Assembly: GCF_000715015.1 (NCBI RefSeq)
Contig: NZ_JMIW01000003.1
Coordinates: 372,001 to 436,000 of the forward strand
DNA length: 64,000 nt
Source: Erythrobacter longus
GTDB taxonomy: Bacteria; Pseudomonadota; Alphaproteobacteria; Sphingomonadales; Sphingomonadaceae
Direction: 5' to 3'
Under the pieces are notes generated by a model. The model did not search any database. It was not told where the DNA came from and saw only the letters and a list, made by a program, of their open reading frames with translations. Position numbers and translations under genes: made by a program. Below, piece after piece: positions 44,453 to 51,661 of the stretch; within the stretch, counting starts at the first letter, position 1, and every line of letters starts with the position of its first letter.

Positions 44453-45409
44453 TCAGAGCCGAAGCCCTGTGGTTTCCTCTAAACCGCACATGATGTTGAG
44501 GTTCTGGATGGCAGCCCCAGAAGCGCCTTTGCCAAGGTTATCGAGGCGGGCGATCAGGCGGGCTTGCGTGCCAGCTTGGTCACCGCACACCGTCAAAGTC
44601 ATGCCATCATTTGCATCAGTGCAATCGCGAAGGAGAAGTTCGGCTGGCTTCTCTGCGAACGGGGTCACCTTAACGACATCGCTGCGCTTAAAAAACCACT
44701 CAAGCTCGACCCATAAATCGTAGGCGTGGGTCGCTTCGACCCGATCTTTCAATTCGCTAAACCGGAGCATCTCAGAGAATGGCACCGGCACTTCAACCAG
44801 CATGCCTCGATAGGCTGGGACGACACTTGGGCTGAATAGTGGCGCACTAGAGAGGCCAGCGTAGCGTTGCATCTCCCGCAGATGCTTATGCTCAAGCGAA
44901 AGCCCATAAGTTCGGAATGCGATGTCCGGATTGGCTTTGAACCGCTCAATCAGCGCGTTGCCACCACCAGAATATCCGCTCACAGCATTTACAGTGTAAG
45001 GCCAGATTTCTGGTAGCTCGCCCGCCTGCACAAGCGGTGCAACAAGCGCCAGAAACCCCGTTGGATAGCATCCGGGATTGCTCACAAGCTTGGCGTTTGC
45101 GATTTTGTCATGCCCGATAAGCTCAGGAAAACCATAGGTCCACCCATCCGCCACACGGTGCGCGCTGGACGCGTCGATGATCCGTGTATTCGACCCTTCC
45201 GCGAGCTTTACCGCCTCGCGCGCTGCATCATCGGGCAGGCACAAGACTGCCACATCCGCCTCATACAAAGCCTCTTGGCGCGCCGATACATCCTTGCGCT
45301 GCGCATCGTCCAAGACGATCAGCTCAAATTCCTCGCGATCCTTTAACCGGTCGCGGATTTCAAGGCCGGTGGTGCCGGCGGCTCCGTCGATGAATATCCG
45401 GTGTGTCAT
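44453..45409 (-). CDS. argC: N-acetyl-gamma-glutamyl-phosphate reductase
   Basis: A 318-residue ArgC of the short type 2 branch, reducing N-acetylglutamyl phosphate in arginine synthesis with NADPH. The N-terminal motif is FIDGAAGTTGLEIRDRL; the catalytic Cys is in KLVSNPGCYPTGFLAL, and 'SGYSGGGNALIERF' and 'EHKHLREMQRYAGL' are the substrate blocks. The ATG at 45409 overlaps the TGA of the SH3 protein by four bases (ATGA), so translation is coupled to it. Genomes in this group carry argC in varied places; here it follows an aminopeptidase/SH3 pair. Confidence 0.93.
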   Translation of the reverse strand: MTHRIFIDGAAGTTGLEIRDRLKDREEFELIVLDDAQRKDVSARQEALYEADVAVLCLPDDAAREAVKLAEGSNTRIIDASSAHRVADGWTYGFPELIGHDKIANAKLVSNPGCYPTGFLALVAPLVQAGELPEIWPYTVNAVSGYSGGGNALIERFKANPDIAFRTYGLSLEHKHLREMQRYAGLSSAPLFSPSVVPAYRGMLVEVPVPFSEMLRFSELKDRVEATHAYDLWVELEWFFKRSDVVKVTPFAEKPAELLLRDCTDANDGMTLTVCGDQAGTQARLIARLDNLGKGASGAAIQNLNIMCGLEETTGLRL

Positions 45410-45762
45410 GGCGAAATCAGCTTTGCGGCTTTCATGTAACCGCTTGGACCTTGTGGACCCAAGCACCCCCAAATCCAGTCGCCAGAGACGTCGATGACCT
45501 CGACCAAAGTGCCCGCTTCAAACCGGGTCACAATCGGGCTGTCATCGCGGGTGTTTTGCATTACATCGACGCCCGCCTCACCAACAGTCCAGATATGCGG
45601 GATGACATAATGCGCGGCCAGATGCGTGCCGGCCAAAGCAATATGCGCAAGATCACCGCGAAGCGCGAGTGTACCAGGCGCAGGCGTTTTCACCGGGCCC
45701 TTAAGGCCCAGATCACCGCTTGGCACTGTATACTCGTGTTCTTGGCGGGTCTTACCGCTCAT
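45406..45762 (-). CDS. SH3-domain protein resembling a C40 (NlpC/P60) peptidase without its catalytic domain
   Basis: A 118-residue cytoplasmic protein. The segment ALRGDLAHIALAGTHLAAHY matches the N-terminal SH3b region of alphaproteobacterial NlpC/P60 peptidases, and 'LVEVIDVSGDWIWGCLGPQG' with 'SGYMKAAKL' looks like the end of that SH3 domain. In related genomes such a region is followed by a peptidase domain with a Cys-His-His site; here the frame stops right after it and argC begins. No signal peptide. It follows the leucyl aminopeptidase gene, the usual neighbour of these C40 peptidases. It may be a truncated remnant or a stand-alone SH3 protein. The ATG at 45762 is chosen; an open frame extends upstream to 45825. 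Confidence 0.65.
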   Translation of the reverse strand: MSGKTRQEHEYTVPSGDLGLKGPVKTPAPGTLALRGDLAHIALAGTHLAAHYVIPHIWTVGEAGVDVMQNTRDDSPIVTRFEAGTLVEVIDVSGDWIWGCLGPQGPSGYMKAAKLISP

Positions 45763-45843
45763 TCGCAATTGCTTTCCTTGAGGCTCCCGGTTCCGGGCCC
45801 GATCGTGTTTCGCGCTTAGACACACTCACGCGTGTCGGCAAGT

Positions 45844-47229
45844 TTAGCTGCCAAATCGCTCTTTAAGCATGTGCCACGAGGCCCGCAGGCCATAGGCTGT
45901 GCCGCCTTTGGAACGGCCCGGTTTGGGGAAAGGGCGCCATGCAAAGGTGTCAAAGTGGACCCAGTCGATGCCTTCCTCGACAAATCGGTCAAGGAAGAGC
46001 CCCGCAACGCTTGCGCCTGCATAGGGGTTGGAATGCGCGTTCACGATGTCTGCGATGTCGGAATTGAGATATTCGCGGTAGGCGTCGGGCAGGGGCAGGC
46101 GCCAGGGTTCATCCCCATTGGCGCGGCCTGCCTTGATCAGCGCATCGGCCGTTTCATCGCGCCGTGCCATCATCGCGGCATAATCCGGGCCAAGCGCCAC
46201 GCGAGCAGCGCCGGTAAGTGTCGCAAAGTCGATAATAAGCTCCGGCTTTTCTTCGCTTGCGCGGGTCAAAGCATCGCCAAGGATCAATCGCCCTTCGGCA
46301 TCGGTGTTGTGGATCTCAACCGTCAAACCCTTGCGGCTGGGCAGGACATCGCCGGGGCGAAAAGCCGGACCGGAAATCGCATTTTCCACCGCTGGGACCA
46401 GCAGATGCAGGCGCACTTTGAGCCCTGCGCCCATGATAAGGCCCGCCAGTGCAATCGCGTGCGCTGCGCCGCCCATGTCTTTTTTCATAAGCCGCATTCC
46501 AGCAGCCGGCTTGATATCAAGACCGCCTGAATCAAAACACACACCTTTGCCTACAATCGCCAGAACCGGGGCGTCTTTCGCTCCCCATTCGAGGTGCAGA
46601 ATACGCGGGTCATGCTTACGAGCCGCAGCGCGCCCTACGGCGTGGACCATGGGATAGCCTTGCTCAAGCTCGTCGCCGCGCGTTACTTTAAGGTCCGCGC
46701 CATGCTCTTTGGCAAGCTTCTTGAACTCGGCCTCAAGCGCGGCAGGTCCCATGTCTTCAGCAGGCGTGTTCACCAGATCGCGCACCAGCATTTCAGCCTG
46801 AGCCTCGGCGACATAGCCGGACATTCGACCCACTTGCTCTGTCAACAAAATGCGCGGACCAACGGGGTTTTCCTCTGCCTTATACCGGGTAAAGCGATAG
46901 TGCGCGGTGAGCCAGCCAAACACAGCGTCATCAGGCTGTGCGTCCACCAGACGATACGTCCCCTCAGGCAGGTTTGTCGCAAGGGCCGCCAGACAATAGC
47001 TTCCCAGATTTGCCGGATCACCGACCCCGCCAACGGCAAAGAAGCCATCGCCATCCGGCACAATGCCAACACTGCCAGCATCGCCTTCGAACTTTTGCGC
47101 CTTCAGGCTTGCATGCTGGCCAGCGCTAAGCCCCTTGGCGAAAGCTTCAAAGCCAGCCTTGGTAATCAGGTGGATAGCAACCGCATCTTGCCCACGGTCT
47201 GCCTGGATCAGGTCATTAATTTCAGTCAT
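45844..47229 (-). CDS. M17 leucyl aminopeptidase family protein
   Basis: A 461-residue zinc aminopeptidase. The metal-binding and catalytic blocks are VGKGVCFDSGGLDIKP and the family signature NTDAEGRLILGDAL; the catalytic Arg is in this second motif. The first 160 residues form the non-catalytic domain. It removes N-terminal residues from peptides in the cytoplasm. AGGAAAAC precedes the ATG at 47229. It lies divergent from map, another aminopeptidase, with a gap of 95 bases, and upstream of the SH3 gene. The symbol pepA is often used but this branch is only moderately similar to E. coli PepA. Confidence 0.92.
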   Translation of the reverse strand: MTEINDLIQADRGQDAVAIHLITKAGFEAFAKGLSAGQHASLKAQKFEGDAGSVGIVPDGDGFFAVGGVGDPANLGSYCLAALATNLPEGTYRLVDAQPDDAVFGWLTAHYRFTRYKAEENPVGPRILLTEQVGRMSGYVAEAQAEMLVRDLVNTPAEDMGPAALEAEFKKLAKEHGADLKVTRGDELEQGYPMVHAVGRAAARKHDPRILHLEWGAKDAPVLAIVGKGVCFDSGGLDIKPAAGMRLMKKDMGGAAHAIALAGLIMGAGLKVRLHLLVPAVENAISGPAFRPGDVLPSRKGLTVEIHNTDAEGRLILGDALTRASEEKPELIIDFATLTGAARVALGPDYAAMMARRDETADALIKAGRANGDEPWRLPLPDAYREYLNSDIADIVNAHSNPYAGASVAGLFLDRFVEEGIDWVHFDTFAWRPFPKPGRSKGGTAYGLRASWHMLKERFGS

Positions 47230-47324
47230 GTTTTCCTATTGCTGGCAAGGGGCAAGCTTGTCACGCGCTTTTGTCTGTAATCAGGCGCTCGCAATCTTGT
47301 GAGCAGGCCGCTATATGGACCAGC

Positions 47325-48152
47325 ATGACTGAATACCAACTCGTGACAAGCAATGACACCGTCTACCGCGACGGCACTATCAAACTGCACACCGAAGAAG
47401 GCTTTGAAGGCATGCGTGCCGCTGGCCGCCTTGCTGCGACCATCCTTGATGAGGTTGCCGATATGGTGGAGCCGGGCATTACCACGGCTAGCATTGACGA
47501 CCGTGTGCGCGAGATGACTTTGGATGCGGGTGCTGTGCCTGCTACGCTCGGCTATCGCGGTTATACCCATTCGTGCTGTATCTCGATCAACCATGTGATT
47601 TGCCACGGTATTCCGGGGCCTAAAGTGCTTAAAGAGGGCGATATTCTGAACGTCGATGTGACCCCGCTTCTGGATGGTTGGCATGGCGATACGTCCCGTA
47701 TGTTCTTCGCTGGCGAACCTTCGATCAAGGCCAAGCGTTTGGTCGATGTGACCTATGAATGCCTGATGCTGGGCATCGAGGCGGCGGGTAAGCCGGGCGC
47801 GCGGCTTGGCGATATTGGTGCCGCGATTGAAGCCCACGCCAAACAGTTCCGCTACGGCGTGGTCCGCGAATTTTGCGGGCATGGTCTGGGTCGCCTGTTC
47901 CACGACGCGCCCGAAGTGGTCCATGCGGCCAAAGCGGGCACCGGACCAGAGCTTAAACCCGGCATGTTCTTCACCATCGAACCGATGATCAACCTTGGCA
48001 AACCATGGGCGAAAGTCCTCAACGATGGCTGGACCGCCGTGACCCGCGACAAGAGCTTGTCGGCTCAGTTCGAACACTCCTTGGCGGTCACCGAAGAGGG
48101 CACGGAGATCTTCACCAAAAGCCCGACCGGACGCGACAAGCCGCCTTATTGA
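47325..48152 (+). CDS. map: Type I methionine aminopeptidase
   Basis: A 275-residue metallo-aminopeptidase that removes initiator methionine. 'LGYRGYTHSCCISINHVICH' carries the first conserved His; the metal ligands are in NVDVTPLLDGWHGDTSRMF (D, D), 'FCGHGLGRLFH' (His), 'FFTIEPMIN' (Glu) and 'SAQFEHSLAVTEEG' (Glu). The N-terminus has about 25 extra residues before the core. The ATG at 47325 is preferred over an in-frame start at 47271. The gene ends 13 bases before the stop of a convergent membrane-protein gene. Confidence 0.95.
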   Translation: MTEYQLVTSNDTVYRDGTIKLHTEEGFEGMRAAGRLAATILDEVADMVEPGITTASIDDRVREMTLDAGAVPATLGYRGYTHSCCISINHVICHGIPGPKVLKEGDILNVDVTPLLDGWHGDTSRMFFAGEPSIKAKRLVDVTYECLMLGIEAAGKPGARLGDIGAAIEAHAKQFRYGVVREFCGHGLGRLFHDAPEVVHAAKAGTGPELKPGMFFTIEPMINLGKPWAKVLNDGWTAVTRDKSLSAQFEHSLAVTEEGTEIFTKSPTGRDKPPY

Positions 48153-48165
48153 AGCAACCCGCCTC

Positions 48166-48828
48166 TCACAGGATGAGAGGGAGAAGGCTTGCGACCATCA
48201 CCACGACAATGGCGATGGAAAAGGCCAGCATGGCCAGCGTTGAGCGGGTGAAACGCCCTTGCGTCTTCCAGTCAAAACCAAGCGCGATCGCGACCGTTAT
48301 CGGCACCTGAACTGCAATCGCCAGCGGGTCCGGCAATTCTAACACTTGCACCACCCGTGCGTAGGCCGGCGTCATAAAGGCGAGCGTTCCGATGAGCATC
48401 GCCATGCGGTGCCGCGCGATTTCCTTGCGCGCTGCAAAGCGGATAGCGGCAAGGTACAGCGGTAGGAAAGTCGCAAATGCCGCGAGGTTGACGATGGTCA
48501 CTTCGATCCGCCCCAATTCCTCGCCAATGTTCACCGCTAAGGTAAGGCCGGTGACGGTCATCACTGCGACAAGTCCAAGCGATGACTTGCCCATCATCCG
48601 GTGGAGCGAATACCGCTCGTTTGCAGCAAGCCAAGCCTGGCTCCCGAGCAAACCCATCCATGCCAACATCGAGACGCCGTGGATGATGACAAGCGGTGTG
48701 TAGCGCGTCTGGACCTCTGTGTGCGCGGCGGCCTTTAGCGCGAAAGCCACAAGGCTGAACGCCACGAGGCCAAATGCGATGCGGGCGAGCAGGAGGTTTG
48801 CCTGCCTGTGGGTTTCGGGTGCTTTCAT
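48166..48828 (-). CDS. Multipass membrane protein downstream of ccmAB
   Basis: A 220-residue hydrophobic protein with six or seven membrane helices. Conserved-looking histidines lie at the ends of helices: VIIHGVSMLAWMGL, YSLHRMMGKSSLG and IARHRMAML, a pattern reminiscent of DUF2306-type proteins and of haem-binding membrane proteins. Family assignment is weak. It starts 17 bases after the ccmB stop, so it probably belongs to the ccm transcript, where ccmC is the more usual third gene; the WWD motif of CcmC is not present. A role in haem or cytochrome biology is only a guess from position and histidines. Confidence 0.6.
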   Translation of the reverse strand: MKAPETHRQANLLLARIAFGLVAFSLVAFALKAAAHTEVQTRYTPLVIIHGVSMLAWMGLLGSQAWLAANERYSLHRMMGKSSLGLVAVMTVTGLTLAVNIGEELGRIEVTIVNLAAFATFLPLYLAAIRFAARKEIARHRMAMLIGTLAFMTPAYARVVQVLELPDPLAIAVQVPITVAIALGFDWKTQGRFTRSTLAMLAFSIAIVVVMVASLLPLIL

Positions 48829-48844
48829 CGTCGCAAAGCTACGA

Positions 48845-49495
48845 TCAAACCTCCCGCGCGGCTTTAATCGCAGCGCCTGCCGCGAACGGCGCCATCGCCA
48901 CCAGTCCCAAACTGATCGCCGCGACAAAGCCCAAGCTTGCGCCATCCTGCCTTGCCAATGCGCCTGCGCCGAAGATCAGAATCGGTAGGGCCAGCGGAAC
49001 CATCAGCAATCCCGACAATGCAGCGCCTGCGCGAAGGCTTGCGGTGAGAGCGGCTATCATAAGGCCAATCGCTGCCAGACCCGGTGTCCCTGCGAGGAGG
49101 CCCAGCAGCAGCAAATGCAAAGTCGGCCCGTCGATAGCCAGCAGAGCCGCAGTAGGAAAGGTTGCAAGGATCAGCGGCGGGCCAAAGCTTAACCAATGCG
49201 CGATCAGCCGCACTGCCATCATCATTTCCTCTGTCAGCCCGCGCAGCCGCAGCTGGTCGAAGAAGCCCAGCTCGATGTCGCTCGCCACCAGTTTTTCCAG
49301 CGGTAGAATCGCAGCGAGCAATGCTGCAATCCACACCACCCCGCCGCCGGTGCGCGACAGGATGTTGACGTCCGGCCCCACCGCAAAGGGGTAGAGCATG
49401 GCAACCGCGATGAAGAACATCACAGGCAGGCTTGCCCCGCCGCCCGCGAAGGGGAAGAACTTGGCGAGATCGCGCTTCAACAGCGTCCCGATCAT
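48845..49495 (-). CDS. ccmB: Heme exporter protein CcmB
   Basis: A 216-residue polytopic membrane protein, the permease of the CcmAB ABC complex that acts with CcmC-E in delivering haem for c-type cytochrome maturation. It begins IGTLLKRDLAKFF; 'GGVVWIAALLAAILPLEKL' and 'HWLSFGPPLILATFPTAALL' are CcmB-like. Six membrane helices are visible. The start overlaps the ccmA stop by four bases. The remainder of the ccm genes is not in the window. Confidence 0.9.
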   Translation of the reverse strand: MIGTLLKRDLAKFFPFAGGGASLPVMFFIAVAMLYPFAVGPDVNILSRTGGGVVWIAALLAAILPLEKLVASDIELGFFDQLRLRGLTEEMMMAVRLIAHWLSFGPPLILATFPTAALLAIDGPTLHLLLLGLLAGTPGLAAIGLMIAALTASLRAGAALSGLLMVPLALPILIFGAGALARQDGASLGFVAAISLGLVAMAPFAAGAAIKAAREV

Positions 49496-50124
49496 TCTTC
49501 CTCCTCCACCGCGCGGGCTGGTACATAATCGCCGAGCTCCAGCGTTTGCAGACCCTCTATTTCCAACCTCTGGTGCGAGGCGATGAGCGCTAACCCGCCG
49601 CCTTTCACATGACCCTCGATCAGCCGGGTGACCGTCTCGATCGCTGCGGTATCAAGCCCCGACAATGGCTCATCCAGAAGCCAGATCGGAACGCTGCGCC
49701 CCATCAATGCGGCGAGGCCTGCGCGTTTCCTTTGCCCGGTCGAAAGATACCGCACCGGCACCTCCAACAGATTGCTCAAGCCCAGCTTGCCATAGACTTG
49801 CGACGGGTCGCCGCCGCCATCAACCGCGTTCCAGAAACCCAAGGCCTTGCCCAAGGGTAGATCGGGGTCGAGGGCAGGGCGCTCATCCAGCAGGCCAAGC
49901 TCGCCTTCGCGTGACACTTCGCCAGCAAAAGGCGTGGTGAACCCAGCCAAGGCGCGCATCAAAGTCGTCTTGCCCGTGCCATTCGCGCCGGTGATATGCA
50001 GCGCGTCGCCTTCTCCCAAGGTGAAACTCAGTTTACGAAACAACAACCGGTCGCCGCGCCGGCATGCGAGGTTGGAGGCGGCCAAGGAAGGGGCCAAAGA
50101 GGGGTTAGGCGGTTGCGCTTGCAT
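49492..50124 (-). CDS. ccmA: Heme ABC exporter ATP-binding protein CcmA
   Basis: A 210-residue ABC ATPase. Walker A is ITGANGTGKTTLM, the signature is YLSTGQRKRAGLAAL, Walker B is WLLDEPLSGLD, and the switch His is in ALIASHQRL. CcmA drives release of holo-CcmE in cytochrome c maturation. The length is standard, with an N-terminal Pro/Ala extension of about 15 residues. It is divergent from the pterin dehydratase gene, 63 bases apart. Confidence 0.93.
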   Translation of the reverse strand: MQAQPPNPSLAPSLAASNLACRRGDRLLFRKLSFTLGEGDALHITGANGTGKTTLMRALAGFTTPFAGEVSREGELGLLDERPALDPDLPLGKALGFWNAVDGGGDPSQVYGKLGLSNLLEVPVRYLSTGQRKRAGLAALMGRSVPIWLLDEPLSGLDTAAIETVTRLIEGHVKGGGLALIASHQRLEIEGLQTLELGDYVPARAVEEEE

Positions 50125-50187
50125 CGCGTCAAGCGTTAGGCAAAAGCTTCACCAGTCACAACACTCTACATGAAGGTTCCCCCTGCG

Positions 50188-50493
50188 ATGACCAGCGTCC
50201 CCGAACTCACCCAAGACGAAGTTGCGCAACTTCTAGAAGATCACCCCAAGTGGGAACTCGCCCGCGAAGGCAAAGCGATCACCCGCACGTTCCAGTTTGG
50301 CGATTTCAACGAGGCCTGGGGTTTTATGAGCCGGGTGGCGTTGATTGCCGAGACACAGGACCACCATCCCGAATGGTTCAACGTGTATGCCAAGGTCGAG
50401 ATTACGCTGACCACCCATGATGCCGGGTCAGATGGCGGCGGGCTTTCGATCCGCGATACCAAAATGGCGCGCGCAATCGATCGGCTGGTTTGA
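50188..50493 (+). CDS. 4a-hydroxytetrahydrobiopterin dehydratase
   Basis: A 101-residue PCD/DCoH protein that dehydrates 4a-hydroxytetrahydropterin, recycling the cofactor of aromatic amino acid hydroxylases. The active-site motif is [20 protein letters not shown] (E..xHHPxW...V), with the two histidines and Trp in place. The ATG at 50188 ([11 protein letters not shown]) is preferred; an in-frame ATG at 50170 would add six residues. It is also called phhB or pcd. No phenylalanine hydroxylase is in the window. It is followed by a repeat-bearing intergenic region. Confidence 0.92.
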   Translation: MTSVPELTQDEVAQLLEDHPKWELAREGKAITRTFQFGDFNEAWGFMSRVALIAETQDHHPEWFNVYAKVEITLTTHDAGSDGGGLSIRDTKMARAIDRLV

Positions 50494-50526
50494 ACGCCTG
50501 CCGGGGATCAAGGGCTGTGAAATCCC

Positions 50527-50582
50527 CCCCCGAAAATTAACCCCCGAAAATTAACCCTATGAGACACCTGTGTCTCATAGGG
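50527..50582. repeat. 14-bp tandem repeat abutting a 12-bp perfect inverted repeat
   Basis: CCCCCGAAAATTAA occurs twice in tandem (50527-50540, 50541-50554) and is immediately followed by CCCTATGAGACA / TGTCTCATAGGG (50555-50566 / 50571-50582) around CCTG. A third half-site, CCTATGAGACAC, lies at 50635-50646. On the minus strand the hairpin is followed by TTAATTTT, so it may terminate the SDR transcript; the repeated half-site also fits a protein-binding site. Otherwise 50494-50755 shows nothing. Confidence 0.6.
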
Positions 50583-50755
50583 TCCTACAGATTTTTCCAA
50601 CAATCCTGAAAATTCATACGCTTATGACTAAAGGCCTATGAGACACTTTGACGCGAGACGCCGAAAACCGGATTTCAGGGCGATGCAATTTTGAAAGAGC
50701 GAGCCGTCATTTTGACGTGCCATTTCCAAGTAGGAAAGCGCCCTCTTAGCCGCCC

Positions 50756-51577
50756 TTAATTTCCACCAAGCAGGCCTCCTGCACCGCGCTGTTGCTTGCG
50801 CACGCGGCCCGGCATCCATCGTTTGGCGAAATTGAGCTTCTTTGCCGTTTTCCCGACAAGGTAATGCAGCTCATCGCCGTGGACCGCGTCCCACACGGTT
50901 TTGGCAACCTCTTCAACCGGGGTGATCTCAAGGCCCGCCTCTTGAACGCGTGTGCGCACTTGCTCATTCTCGCCGCGGTGCCCTGTGCCATCCAAAAGCG
51001 GCGTTTCGATAAAGCTGGGGCAGATCGAGGAGACCTTGATCCCATCACCAGCCCATTCCGCATCGAGGCTTTCAGCAATCCCGCGCACGGCAAATTTGGT
51101 GGCGGAGTACACGCTCATGCCAGACCCGCCGGTGATACCAGCCGCGCTTGCGGTGTTGACGAGGGCAGAGCCCGGCGCTGCCGCCTTGAGGTGGGGGTAT
51201 GCGGCCTGCGCCCCGTAAAGCACCCCGCGCAGATTGATGTCGAGGCACGCGTCGATCTCGTCTTTTTCAAGCTCGGCCAACGGACCGCCTGTGCCGATCC
51301 CGGCATTGTTGAACATGACGTCGATGCGCCCGCCTGCGGCCTCGCTTGCGGATTGCAGAGCCTCATCCCACGCATCGCGGTCGCGCACGTCGAGCTTGTG
51401 AGAATGCTTGGCATCTCCTTCGATAAGGCCCAGCGTTTCCTCAAGCCCCGCCATATTGACGTCGGTCACGGTGACGAACCACCCGCGTACAGCAAAGTAC
51501 ACCGCGACCGCGCGGCCAATGCCCGACGCGCCGCCGGTGATGAAAATGTGGCGCTTACCCTGTGATCCCGAAGTCAT
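50756..51577 (-). CDS. Short-chain dehydrogenase/reductase (SDR)
   Basis: A 273-residue classical SDR. The cofactor loop is FITGGASGIGRAVA, the NNAG motif is VMFNNAGIGTGG, and the catalytic residues are the Ser of LVNTASAAGITGG with Y-x-x-x-K in VYSATKFAV. 'VTDVNMAGLEE' after the second strand suggests preference for NAD(H). Substrate unknown: an alcohol, hydroxyacyl or similar group. GAGAGAGGC lies just before the ATG. It is separated from the S9 peptidase gene by a strong terminator and so is transcribed on its own. The C-terminus (KRWMPGRVRKQQRGAGG) is basic. Confidence 0.9.
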   Translation of the reverse strand: MTSGSQGKRHIFITGGASGIGRAVAVYFAVRGWFVTVTDVNMAGLEETLGLIEGDAKHSHKLDVRDRDAWDEALQSASEAAGGRIDVMFNNAGIGTGGPLAELEKDEIDACLDINLRGVLYGAQAAYPHLKAAAPGSALVNTASAAGITGGSGMSVYSATKFAVRGIAESLDAEWAGDGIKVSSICPSFIETPLLDGTGHRGENEQVRTRVQEAGLEITPVEEVAKTVWDAVHGDELHYLVGKTAKKLNFAKRWMPGRVRKQQRGAGGLLGGN

Positions 51578-51592
51578 TTGCCTCTCTCCATA

Positions 51593-51631
51593 AACAAATC
51601 GCCCCGAGGGTTACCCCGAGGCGATCTGTTT
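51593..51631 (-). terminator. Intrinsic terminator after the S9 peptidase gene
   Basis: On the minus strand GATCGCCTCGGGG and CCCTCGGGGCGAT pair around TAA, with flanking AAACA/TGTTT, giving a long stem followed by TTTGTTT. Confidence 0.85.
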
Positions 51632-51661
51632 GTCAGCAATGTCGCAACTGGAAGTGGGTGA

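Noticed and set aside
50555..50582. Inverted repeat as a transposon end or CRISPR repeat
   Set aside because: There is no transposase and no target duplication, and the repeats are not spaced by unique spacers.
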